Of a DNA stretch of 25,234 nt, positions 5,462 through 12,876 are shown piece after piece. Every line of letters starts with the position of its first letter. Positions within the stretch are counted from its first letter, which is position 1. The stretch lies in contig JAEZAM010000076.1 in assembly GCA_023430465.1 (NCBI GenBank), forward strand, positions 1 to 25,234. Direction: 5' to 3'. The stretch comes from Bacteroidota bacterium (GTDB lineage: Bacteria; Bacteroidota; Bacteroidia; Chitinophagales; Chitinophagaceae). The position numbers were made by a program, and so were the translations under genes. The notes under the pieces were generated by a model. It saw nothing but the letters and a program-made list of their open reading frames with translations. It was not told the DNA's origin and made no database searches.

Positions 5462-6388
5462 GTGAAAATAGCAACCTTACTAACTCAATTCCTCTACGCC
5501 AACAAGACGCTTGATCTTCCTGGCATTGGTACATTTTCCCTGGATCCCGCAGCCCTGCAGGACCTGGAAAACAGCAAACAACGCTCCGCTACCCTCGATG
5601 GTGTAAGCTTCCAGTACAAACCCGCACTAAAAGACTCACCCGCACTGATTCAATTCATTTCAGCGCGCACCGGGAAAATGAAAGCCCTTGCTGCAGCCGA
5701 TCTGGAATCCCACATCGAACTGGCACAGCAGTTCCTGAACATCGGCAAGCCCTTCAGCTTCGATGGTATAGGCACACTTGTAAAAACCAGGAGCGGGGAA
5801 ATCGAATTCAGTCCGCCCGTGATCGCTACGGATCGCCTGAAAGAACTCAACCAGCCCGACAAGAGCATACCGGCTTCGCGCGAAGAATCATCTAAAAATT
5901 TCGAATCATTTCTCGAAACTCCCCGACCTGCATTAAACGGGAAAAAACCAGTAGTGGCACTGATCCTGCTTTGCGGTCTTGGCCTTGCCATTTGGGGAGG
6001 ATATACGATTGCCACCAACGCTGCAGAAGAATTGCCTGCCCATACGGAACTTACCAGCGCAGAGCAGGTACTCGTGACAGGTCCATCGGAAGAACAATCC
6101 ACGGCTGCCCCTGCCCCCACCCCGGATACAACAGCGACCGTAATGGCTCCAATAGCGCAGGCTGCAGGTTCCAGTTACAAATATGTATTGGAAATAGCTC
6201 CTGGCAAACGTGCCTTCAAACGGTACAACCAGCTCCGGACGAACCTTTGGGATGTGCACCTCGAAACACGTGATTCACTTCAGTATAAACTTTACCTGAT
6301 GCTGCCTGCGGCAAATGCCGACACTACCCGTGTGATGGATTCCTTGACGGTGATGACGGGAAAGAGGGTGTATATTGAGTACAACTAA
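5462..6388 (+). CDS. HU-CCDC81 / SPOR-type envelope protein
   Basis: A 308-aa single-pass membrane protein. Two HU-like repeats of the Bacteroidota CCDC81 type lie on the cytosolic side: the first (about residues 1-55) reads LLTQFLYANKTLDLPGIGTF, the second (about 75-125) reads LNIGKPFSFDGIGTL. A membrane helix follows at about 163-183 (VVALILLCGLGLAIWGG), then a Pro/Thr/Ala-rich linker and a C-terminal SPOR-like domain (about 237-308: YKYVLEIAPGKRAFKRYNQL to KRVYIEYN). SPOR domains bind denuded peptidoglycan; the HU-like part may contact DNA or protein, so a link between nucleoid or cytoplasm and cell wall is possible (inference). The GTG at 5462 gives MKIATLLTQF, the usual N-terminus of such proteins; the frame is open upstream to 5354, but that overlaps the divergent gene. 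Confidence 0.8.
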   Translation: MKIATLLTQFLYANKTLDLPGIGTFSLDPAALQDLENSKQRSATLDGVSFQYKPALKDSPALIQFISARTGKMKALAAADLESHIELAQQFLNIGKPFSFDGIGTLVKTRSGEIEFSPPVIATDRLKELNQPDKSIPASREESSKNFESFLETPRPALNGKKPVVALILLCGLGLAIWGGYTIATNAAEELPAHTELTSAEQVLVTGPSEEQSTAAPAPTPDTTATVMAPIAQAAGSSYKYVLEIAPGKRAFKRYNQLRTNLWDVHLETRDSLQYKLYLMLPAANADTTRVMDSLTVMTGKRVYIEYN

Positions 6389-6447
6389 AATTAAAAAGTC
6401 AAAACCAGAACGATGACTGCTGCCTGGCCGGCGATCACGTTTCACGA

Positions 6448-6507
6448 CTCAACCTCAACCTCAGCCTCAGCCTCAGCCTCAGTTTCAGTTTCAACCTCAA
6501 CCTCCAC
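6448..6507 (+). repeat. Hexamer tandem array CTCARC/YTCARY, ten units
   Basis: Ten contiguous 6-nt units: CTCAAC x2, CTCAGC x3, CTCAGT, TTCAGT, TTCAAC, CTCAAC, CTCCAC. It lies 59 nt after the HU/SPOR stop codon. The pattern of variants (CAAC-CAGC-CAGT-CAAC) is roughly symmetrical. Confidence 0.9.
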
Positions 6508-6536
6508 CTTACCGCATACTGAAAATACTGCAATAG

Positions 6537-6560
6537 AAAAAGGCAGGATTTCTCCTGCCC
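6537..6560 (-). terminator. Intrinsic terminator, minus strand
   Basis: On the minus strand GGCAGGA - GAAA - TCCTGCC is followed by TTTTTC: a 7-bp GC-rich stem with a GNRA-type loop and a U-run. On the plus strand the hairpin is followed by CTTGTTG, so it works toward decreasing coordinates. The nearest upstream minus-strand gene ends at 7427, 870 nt away, which hints at a long 3' UTR or a separate transcript. Confidence 0.6.
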
Positions 6561-6649
6561 TTGTTGAGTAGCATTAAGCCATACATAAGATTTAATCCAG
6601 AAATTGTTTTTCAGAACCGGGTTCACATGATAATGGCTCAGTTATTCAC

Positions 6650-7020
6650 CGGTATTGGATTTCCGATTCAGGCAATTCATAAGTATTGGATTTAAATACT
6701 GTTCTGGACGATCGAAAGGTTTTCAAATGATACTGGTTTCGGCTTTCAGTGGATCTGGACAAATGGTTTTACACAAAAGACAAGGACAGCGGCTTTCAAC
6801 GGATTGGATTCATTGGTTTTTCACAAGAGATAATGACGACGGCTTTCGCAGGATTGGATCGGTTTTACATAGTTACTGGCAATGGCTTTTCGTGGATCGG
6901 GATGGCTGGTCTTTCAATCGATATTGAAAACGTTCTTCAAGGGATGGATATCAGTCTTTCGAAGGATTTGGTTGTTTTCCAGGATAATCAGTTCTTCATT
7001 GGCATCAGATCCGGCAGTTC
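6650..7020. repeat. Degenerate 20-26-nt repeats led by GGYTTTY
   Basis: Units starting GGCTTTC or GGTTTT alternate. GGCTTTC-NNN-GGATYKGGA occurs at 6741, 6791 and 6841 (exactly 50 nt apart) and again near 6884. Between these are GGTTTTWCACAARAGA units near 6764 and 6815. The block decays into GTTCTTC / GTCTTTC units at about 6932, 6953 and 6990. A 50-nt period is not a multiple of three, so this is not an intact repeat protein. Confidence 0.65.
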
Positions 7021-7426
7021 ATAGGTATAGACTTCACACTGCAAGGCAGTATGTCAACTCAGTTAAAATCTAATTTCCTTGGTGCAGGCGCCGTAAGGGA
7101 TAAGGTGGTGAATTGGGCGGCGGCGGGCCTGTTCAGTACAATAGTTTTAATCGGTTCGGATTCTTTAATAAAACTAACACGGATTAGTCGCCCAAGCAAG
7201 CAGCTAAGTGTAAAATTGTGCATTCAATGTTGAAACATGAAACGTTTACGTATCAATACTACGAACCGGGTATTGGTAGAAATACGAACCCCTCTGCACA
7301 ACACATTGGATCTAAAATTTTTACATAAAAATCATAATATGTCAGATCTGCGGTCTTTTTCCCTCAGTGATAACTCTTAAAAAATGGAGCGGCCTGATCA
7401 CGCACTCTTCCCCTTGCATGAGTTTG

Positions 7427-8872
7427 TCAATCCATTCGCAGCGCTGTCAATGTTTGTCCTCCCTGCCTTATCTCCATCGCATACACCTTTCCCTCTTTGT
7501 ACAACATGCTGATGACCGCTCCCGGTACATCAGGCAGAGTAAAGCTTGTCGCACTGGTGAAAACCATTTTCATTGCCTGGACCTGGCCACTTTGACGCAT
7601 GCACAATTCCTCACCACATCTGACCATGGTCAATGTATCGCTCTCCAGTTTATAACTGCCCAAATATGCCGTCAGCGTATCCTTGTTCATTTTATACGGA
7701 CTGACAAATTTTGGTTCATAGAACCCCGGCCATTTGTAAACCTGTGCCACACTGTTCAACAACTCATTTATCATCTGGAACTGTTCACCGTTTGTCATAA
7801 TCACAACGCCCTTCCCTCCTTTCAGACTTCCATAATACGTACATACAAATCCATAATTACCGCCATTGTGATTAAAGTACTTGTGACCGTTCCTGTTCTC
7901 TATGAATAAGCCCAGACCAAATGCACTGTCTATACGCGGAGTAAACCGCTGCTGTGTCATTTGCCGGTTTAATACTTTTGCGGACCTCCCCTCAAATGCA
8001 AGCTGGGTTTCGATCACATACCTTGCGATATCTGCAGGTGTGGTCCAAAGCCCTGCTGCCGCCTGTTCCGGATACACATGATAGTCGCCATCGGCATGCT
8101 GCCCGTTCACATATGCCACTGCCAGATCCTTTGTACCGGGCGGCGGCGGCTGAGTAAAGAAACTTTCCTTCATGCCGAGGGGATCGAGCACTTCCTTTTT
8201 CATATAAGCAGCATAATCCTGCCCGGTGATATCTGAGACCATCAGTTGAGTCACGGTGGTCCCTCCACCGGAATACTGAAATTTCTGTCCCGGCGGAAAC
8301 ATCGATCTGACTGCCTTCGAATTTGCCGGCGATTCACCATTTAATACCTGCTTCACCGTCGGGAAGGGACCCGCAGATCCATAGCCCCAGAATCCGTGGA
8401 CTGATGTGCCTGCGGTGTGACTTAGCAGGTCATAGACATTGATCTTTTTACCGCCGCTCAGGCTATCGTAAGGAAATTTCCAGCTTTTGAGATAAGTATT
8501 GATGTCCGCATCCGGCACCAGGAGGCCGCGCTGCACAAGCTTCAGTACACCCAGGCTATTAAGGCTTTTGCTGATCGATGCAGCCTGGAAACGCGTATGT
8601 TCCGTTACAGGTTTGCCAGCTTCTTCATCTGCCCATCCATAGCCTTTTGCCCATACAATTTTGTAGTTGTCTATCACGGCGATTGACAATCCTTTCACAT
8701 GATGGATCTTCATTCGTTCCTTCAGATTCCAGTGTGGCAGGGTATCACCATAGATCGTGGCGGGTGCAAGTGAATTTTCCACCGCATTGATCTTCGAGGT
8801 GAGAGAAGAAGAAGGCGGCTGTGCCTGTGCACTTACCATACAAAAGACACAAAGAAGGACCAATAGTCGCAT
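7427..8872 (-). CDS. Secreted class C beta-lactamase-family serine hydrolase
   Basis: A 481-aa exported serine hydrolase of the beta-lactamase/transpeptidase-like fold (PF00144-type). The signal peptide is MRLLVLLCVFCMVSAQAQ. The catalytic SxxK is Ser99-Ile-Ser-Lys102 in FQAASISKSL; the second motif is Tyr200-Ser-Gly; the third, usually KTG, is His335-Asn-Gly (HNGGNYG), as in esterase/DD-peptidase-like members. A C-terminal lipocalin-like extension of about 100 residues (from KWPGFYEP) follows, common in Bacteroidota homologues. True beta-lactamase activity is unlikely given the HNG motif; a D-amino-acid peptide, ester or antibiotic-like substrate is possible, but sequence cannot say. It is divergent from the histidine-kinase gene, with 176 bp between the two starts. 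The ATG at 8872 gives a full signal peptide. Confidence 0.88.
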   Translation of the reverse strand: MRLLVLLCVFCMVSAQAQPPSSSLTSKINAVENSLAPATIYGDTLPHWNLKERMKIHHVKGLSIAVIDNYKIVWAKGYGWADEEAGKPVTEHTRFQAASISKSLNSLGVLKLVQRGLLVPDADINTYLKSWKFPYDSLSGGKKINVYDLLSHTAGTSVHGFWGYGSAGPFPTVKQVLNGESPANSKAVRSMFPPGQKFQYSGGGTTVTQLMVSDITGQDYAAYMKKEVLDPLGMKESFFTQPPPPGTKDLAVAYVNGQHADGDYHVYPEQAAAGLWTTPADIARYVIETQLAFEGRSAKVLNRQMTQQRFTPRIDSAFGLGLFIENRNGHKYFNHNGGNYGFVCTYYGSLKGGKGVVIMTNGEQFQMINELLNSVAQVYKWPGFYEPKFVSPYKMNKDTLTAYLGSYKLESDTLTMVRCGEELCMRQSGQVQAMKMVFTSATSFTLPDVPGAVISMLYKEGKVYAMEIRQGGQTLTALRMD

Positions 8873-9021
8873 ACGGGATAGAGTTTAAATAAAGATGGGG
8901 AGAGTGCGGCCGGATAAAAATACAGATTCAATAAATATTCCGACCGCTTTTAACGTTCTGGAGGTTTCCCGCCAGGTCGGTATCTTCGTTTTAATCCCAG
9001 GATTTGCATTGGGTATTTAAA

Positions 9022-9029
9022 TAGTTTTG
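9022..9029 (+). promoter_or_regulatory. -7 promoter element of the histidine-kinase operon
   Basis: TAGTTTTG, an exact TAnnTTTG match ending 19 nt before the ATG at 9049. A TTTG at 9003-9006 is nearer than the usual -33 spacing. Confidence 0.5.
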
Positions 9030-9048
9030 CGAAGCCAACAAACCTGAT

Positions 9049-10284
9049 ATGGTTACAGACATTTCCCACCTTACTTCCCTCTTTGAAAATGCGACCGAAG
9101 GTATCGTGCTTACCAACGGGCGGGGCGATATCGTGCTCGTCAATCCCGCTGCGCGCCGGATGTTTGGCTACAGCGAGGAGGAGATTGTCGGCAAGCCCAT
9201 TGAAATACTGATCCCGGACGAGATGAAAAAAACGCACAAGGTTCAACGCGATGGTTTTTATCAAAACCCATCGAACCGCGTTATGGGACATGGGCGGGAC
9301 CTGTTTGGCCGCAGGAAAGATGGCACCGATCTCCCGGTGGAAGTCAGCCTCAGTCATTATAACCGCAACGAAGAACTGTTCGTGATCGCCTTTGTTGTGG
9401 ACATAACGCACCGCAAGGTGGCAGAACAGAACATGCTGCGGCAACAGGAAGAGCTGGCCCGCGTCAGCGCTGAGATCCGCAAACTGAATGCAGAGCTGGA
9501 AGTAAAAGTGGAAGAACGCACCCTGATTCTCAAAGAGGCGCTGCACAGGCTTGAGCAATCGCAGACTGAGCTGAGTGACGCACTCGACAAGGAACGCGAA
9601 CTCAACGAGATCAAGTCCCGCTTTGTGTCAATGGCCTCCCATGAGTTCCGGACTCCACTGAGCACGGTACTTTCTTCTGCCGCATTGCTGGAAAAATACA
9701 AAACCACCGATGAACAGGACAAGAGAGACCGGCACATCACCAAAATCAAATCAAGTGTAAAGCACCTCAATAACATCCTGGAAGATTTCCTCTCGCTGGG
9801 TAAACTCGATGAAGGAAAAGTGTCTGTGGTGGCGACGACCTTCAACCTACGTGATATGATCGACGAACTGGTAGAAGAGATACAAGGGTTGCTCCACCCG
9901 GACCAACAGGTCGTCATCGACTTCAATGCGCAGGCAACACTGCATACCGATCGCAATCTCCTGAAGAATGCGGTGATCAATATACTCACCAATGCCATTA
10001 AATTTTCCCCGGAGGATAAGCCCGTTTTCTTCAACGTTACCACCGAGGGTGATCACACACTGATAGCCATCAAAGATGAAGGCATTGGTATTCCGGAAGA
10101 AGAACAGGAACATCTGTTCAGCAGTTTTTTCCGCGCCAGGAATGCCTCCAATATCCAGGGAACAGGGCTGGGTTTGAACATAGTAAAACGATACCTGGAC
10201 CTGCTGGGGGGATCCATCCATCTCGAGAGTCAATTGCACAAAGGAACAACAGTTACCATACGGATAAAAAATCAACAACCATGA
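9049..10284 (+). CDS. Soluble PAS-domain sensor histidine kinase
   Basis: A 411-aa cytosolic sensor kinase with no membrane segment. In order: a PAS domain (about 5-130, GIVLTNGRGDIVLVNPAARRM, EILIPDEM, and DGTDLPVEVSLSHY with VVDITHRKVAEQ), a long coiled coil (about 130-190), and a HisKA domain with phospho-acceptor His198 in ASHEFRTPL. The HATPase domain has N-box NLLKNAVINILTNAIKFSPE, G1 DEGIGIPEE and G2 GTGLGLNIVKRY. It should autophosphorylate in response to a cytosolic or redox-type cue sensed by PAS; no haem or flavin ligand is obvious. Its stop overlaps the start of the next gene (ATGA), indicating translational coupling to its cognate regulator. Confidence 0.93.
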   Translation: MVTDISHLTSLFENATEGIVLTNGRGDIVLVNPAARRMFGYSEEEIVGKPIEILIPDEMKKTHKVQRDGFYQNPSNRVMGHGRDLFGRRKDGTDLPVEVSLSHYNRNEELFVIAFVVDITHRKVAEQNMLRQQEELARVSAEIRKLNAELEVKVEERTLILKEALHRLEQSQTELSDALDKERELNEIKSRFVSMASHEFRTPLSTVLSSAALLEKYKTTDEQDKRDRHITKIKSSVKHLNNILEDFLSLGKLDEGKVSVVATTFNLRDMIDELVEEIQGLLHPDQQVVIDFNAQATLHTDRNLLKNAVINILTNAIKFSPEDKPVFFNVTTEGDHTLIAIKDEGIGIPEEEQEHLFSSFFRARNASNIQGTGLGLNIVKRYLDLLGGSIHLESQLHKGTTVTIRIKNQQP

Positions 10285-11336
10285 CGACGGTACTTGTAAT
10301 TGATGACAACCAGGACATAAGGGAAAATACTGCAGAGATAATGGAGCTTGCCGGCTACAAAGCCCACGTAGCGGAAAATGGAAAACGCGGTGTTGAACTG
10401 GCCATGAAGGTTATGCCGGATATTATCATCTGCGATATCATGATGCCTGAACTCGATGGCTACGGCGTTCTTCATCTTCTTAAAAGGAACGAATCAACAG
10501 CACACATTCCGTTTATTTTCCTCACAGCAAAGACAGAACGAACTGACCTTAGAAAAGGAATGGAGATGGGTGCTGATGATTATGTCACCAAGCCGTTTGA
10601 AGAACTGGAACTGTTACGTGCCGTTGAGGTCCGCCTGAAAAAAGCTGCGGTGTTGAACCAGACCTATCCTTCCGGTCCGGCAGGGGTTGATTCATTCCTG
10701 TCCAATATCCGGGAAGCCGGACTGGTGGATCAGTTGGCAGATAAATATGAAGTGCTTGATTTTCCCAAAAAACATATCCTCTTCCAGGAAGGTAAGCGTC
10801 CCCGTTACCTGTATTATCTTGTATCCGGTAAAGTAAAAGGATTTCTTACCCACGATGCAGGCAAGGACTATATCACAGATCTCTATAGCGCCGGTGACTT
10901 TATTGGTCATACAGCCATCATCGAGGAAAAAAATTATGAAAGTTCCGCCATCGTACTGGAAGATGCGGCCATTATGCAGATTCCGCGGGAAGATTTTCTT
11001 CACATGATCCACAGTGATATTGGCGTTGCCACAAAATTCATCCAGATCATTACGCGAAATGTTGCAGAGAAAGAAACCCGCCTGCTGAACCTTGCCTATA
11101 GCTCTTTAAGGAAACGGGTAGCGAAAGCGCTTGTAGAGCTACATCAGAAATACGCATCAACCGGCCGCACTGCTGCCCTGGAAATATCCCGCGAAGACAT
11201 AGCCCAATATGTCGGTACGGCCACCGAGTCATTGATCCGCACACTGAGTGATTTCAAATCGGAGAAGATGCTGGAGATCAGGGAAGGTAAAATTCACATC
11301 ACTGATGTTGCACGACTCGAGGCTGTGATCAACTGA
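10281..11336 (+). CDS. Receiver-Crp/Fnr fusion response regulator
   Basis: A 351-aa regulator combining a CheY-like receiver (1-120) with a Crp/Fnr module: cyclic-nucleotide-binding fold at about 140-260 and winged helix at about 265-345. Receiver residues are complete: Asp8/Asp9, phospho-acceptor Asp52 (IIICDIMMP), Thr82 and Lys104 (VTKPF). In the cNMP fold the phosphate-binding region reads ESSAIVLED and lacks the usual Arg, and there is no cysteine set for an iron-sulfur cluster, so phosphorylation rather than cAMP or oxygen probably drives it (inference). The recognition-helix region reads SREDIAQYVGTATESLIRTL. It overlaps the kinase gene by 4 nt. Crp/Fnr output behind a receiver is much rarer than OmpR, NarL or NtrC output. 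Confidence 0.92.
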   Translation: MTTVLVIDDNQDIRENTAEIMELAGYKAHVAENGKRGVELAMKVMPDIIICDIMMPELDGYGVLHLLKRNESTAHIPFIFLTAKTERTDLRKGMEMGADDYVTKPFEELELLRAVEVRLKKAAVLNQTYPSGPAGVDSFLSNIREAGLVDQLADKYEVLDFPKKHILFQEGKRPRYLYYLVSGKVKGFLTHDAGKDYITDLYSAGDFIGHTAIIEEKNYESSAIVLEDAAIMQIPREDFLHMIHSDIGVATKFIQIITRNVAEKETRLLNLAYSSLRKRVAKALVELHQKYASTGRTAALEISREDIAQYVGTATESLIRTLSDFKSEKMLEIREGKIHITDVARLEAVIN

Positions 11337-11337
11337 A

Positions 11338-11736
11338 TCATTTTACAGAAAAAGGCTGAGGTACAAAAGAAAGGTCACGCCCCTGGTCATTTTGCTTTTT
11401 CAACGTCCACTTATCGGTCATGGTCGTCTCCAGCCATACCATGCCTGAGCGCCGGGATACCTGTGCGTTCAGTCCAAACCGTGATTGGAACAATGCCTCC
11501 ACCTCCTCTACCGTCATTTCATCATTCAGCTCGATAGAACCAGCGTCGCGCAGCCCGGCGGCCCGCAAAGACAGGAACTGGGGAAGGTGTTTGCGTATGG
11601 GCAACTCGGGATCGGTAAGCTGCATATAGTAGAACTCCAGCTTCAGGTAAGGGTAGCCCGCACTGAAAGCATCCTGCACATCACTGATTAGCCTGTTTTC
11701 TGAAAGCTGTATGGTCATAATGAGGTCTTTGAACAT
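11338..11736 (-). CDS. Conserved hypothetical protein
   Basis: A 132-aa (or 126-aa) cytosolic protein of unknown function, convergent with the receiver-Crp gene with a single base between the stop codons. There is no signal peptide or membrane segment. The front reads SDVQDAFSAGYPYLKLEF and the C-terminal half MTVEEVEALFQSRFGLNAQVSRRSGMVWLETT, suggesting a small alpha/beta domain. Two ATG starts are possible, 11736 and 11718; the later (MTIQLSENRL) looks more natural because the preceding MFKDLI is short and unlike the rest. Its placement next to a two-component system may be accidental. Confidence 0.6.
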   Translation of the reverse strand: MFKDLIMTIQLSENRLISDVQDAFSAGYPYLKLEFYYMQLTDPELPIRKHLPQFLSLRAAGLRDAGSIELNDEMTVEEVEALFQSRFGLNAQVSRRSGMVWLETTMTDKWTLKKQNDQGRDLSFVPQPFSVK

Positions 11737-11789
11737 GTAAACCTCGGTAAATCCATTGCCCGGAAAGCTGACCGGTACCCTGCCCGCAT

Positions 11790-11803
11790 ATGACTTTTGT
11801 CAA
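11790..11803. promoter_or_regulatory. Crp/Fnr-type palindrome
   Basis: ATGAC-TTTT-GTCAA: near-palindromic half-sites with a 4-nt spacer, the geometry of FixK/DNR/Fnr sites (TTGAY-N4-RTCAA). It lies between the divergent genes starting at 11736/11718 and 11896, less than 500 bp from the Crp-fusion gene. Binding is inferred only. Confidence 0.25.
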
Positions 11804-11895
11804 GTCAACATCGGGAAAAGTTCAGCGCCCCTGTGATCTCAGGTCATAAAAATCCGGCTCGCGCCGACCGATTTTTACATCCTAAATTAATCGTC

Positions 11896-12246
11896 ATGGA
11901 AATCACACAAACCTACGCTCCGGTCGCAACCAACACTACTACAACCGTTCCCGTATATAAAAGATTCATCAACTGGTGCGCCGCACAGGAGGAAAACCGA
12001 CTGGCGTGGGTAGCTGCGATCATCTTTTCGCATGGATGTATCATCACCCCACTCACTCTTCTATTCGTGATGCTGAGTGGTAACAGCTTTGTATTCTGGC
12101 CCTTTGTAATCGGCGCCATGGGTGCTTCCCTGATCGCCAACCTGGCTGCTATGCCTACCAAATGGACCCTGCCCGTTTATTTCCTGGGCATCCTGGTGGA
12201 TATCGTGATCATCCTCCAGTGTATAGGTGTCCTGCTGGCCAGCTAA
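11896..12246 (+). CDS. Small three-TM membrane protein
   Basis: A 116-aa integral membrane protein of unknown function. A Thr/Val-rich N-terminus (about 25 residues) is followed by an amphipathic segment (FINWCAAQEENRLAW) and three hydrophobic helices at about 36-60, 65-85 and 91-114. No catalytic motif is visible. The ATG at 11896 is chosen because the upstream extension of the frame to 11797 lacks a better start and would cross the probable regulatory region. A hairpin 42 nt past the stop (12288-12325) may end its transcript. Confidence 0.65.
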   Translation: MEITQTYAPVATNTTTTVPVYKRFINWCAAQEENRLAWVAAIIFSHGCIITPLTLLFVMLSGNSFVFWPFVIGAMGASLIANLAAMPTKWTLPVYFLGILVDIVIILQCIGVLLAS

Positions 12247-12287
12247 TCCGGGATTTCAACAATAGAATTGTGTTTGTAAATAAGCGG

Positions 12288-12325
12288 AATGCATTGTGAA
12301 AAGCGCCCTCTTTTCATAGTGCATT
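12288..12325 (+). terminator. Hairpin after the three-TM gene, possible terminator
   Basis: AATGCA and TGCATT enclose TGAAAAG - CGCCCT - CTTTTCA (7 bp), giving 13 bp in two stems separated by 3-nt loops, followed by TTGCATTTC. The U-run is poor, so terminator function is uncertain. Confidence 0.4.
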
Positions 12326-12402
12326 TTGCATTTCATACAGCGTTTTCCGCATTCCGGCAACTCACCTGTCCTGAATTAAAGCAAAGCAGGTTAATCTTAC
12401 AC

Positions 12403-12876
12403 ATGATTACACTCTCCCGGGTAACGTTCATCCTGCTGACATTGTCGCTGATAACTTCCTGCGGACGGCCTAACAGTTCTGCCTTGCTCCGGAAATCGCC
12501 TTCGCAATCGGAGAAACGACGGATTGTGCATCCGCCGCAGTCATTCATCGATGCTGTGTTTGACTATAGAAAAAATAACATCGACTGGCCCCAACCGCTT
12601 GATAATGTAACGCGGAAACCCGGTGTCAAAGCCGACCTGGATGCGTTCATGACGAGGGGAATGGAATATATCAGCTACGCCTACTCTTCAAGAGATACGC
12701 TTATCCTTGAATTCAACTTCAGCCGGACCAAAGAAGCAGATTATTATGGCTTTCGTGGGAGTCCGCCGCCGCTACGCGATATTCCGGGACAATATATTTT
12801 TATCCGGGACAGCAGCCTGATGCTGTTCAAAGTTGAGCTGACAAAGCCAAAACTGTTCGAAGTGAAGATCAACTGA
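12403..12876 (+). CDS. Hypothetical lipoprotein
   Basis: A 157-aa probable lipoprotein: signal MITLSRVTFILLTLSLITSC with lipobox ITSC (Cys20). The mature part has no domain I recognise; it contains FIDAVFDYRKNNIDWPQPLD and a central segment (MEYISYAYSSRDTLILEFNF) that looks like beta strands. The ATG at 12403 gives the signal peptide; the frame is open to 12289 upstream but that part is non-coding in character. Its TGA directly abuts the stop codon of the convergent aldose-epimerase gene (TGATCA across 12874-12879), so the two transcripts must overlap or end inside each other. Confidence 0.6.
   Translation: MITLSRVTFILLTLSLITSCGRPNSSALLRKSPSQSEKRRIVHPPQSFIDAVFDYRKNNIDWPQPLDNVTRKPGVKADLDAFMTRGMEYISYAYSSRDTLILEFNFSRTKEADYYGFRGSPPPLRDIPGQYIFIRDSSLMLFKVELTKPKLFEVKIN

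Larger units (their letters stand above)
6389..7426. other. ~1-kb gap without a convincing gene
   Basis: Contains a hexamer array (6448-6507), a minus-strand terminator (6537-6560), a degenerate repeat block (about 6650-7020) and about 400 nt of A/T-rich sequence. Short frames exist: 6655-6927 and 6749-7024 follow the repeats and are Trp/Phe-rich. The frame at 7051-7233 (60 aa, starting MSTQLKSNFLGAGAVRDKVV, with a hydrophobic stretch near residues 20-35) could be a small protein or gene remnant, but nothing supports it beyond being open. No tRNA-like fold was noticed. Confidence 0.6.

Noticed and set aside
6655..7024. Repeat protein encoded in the degenerate repeat block
   Set aside because: The 50-nt period shifts frame at every repeat, so no single frame keeps the pattern.
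7051..7233. 60-aa small protein or peptide precursor
   Set aside because: Open frame with one hydrophobic stretch but no start context, neighbours or recognisable motif; kept only as a note in the gap description.
7367..7909. 180-aa frame opposite the serine hydrolase
   Set aside because: Antisense shadow of a gene with clear catalytic motifs; no start context or family features.
7427..8872. Antibiotic-resistance beta-lactamase
   Set aside because: The third motif is HNG rather than KTG and a C-terminal extension is present, pointing to the broader esterase/peptidase-like family.
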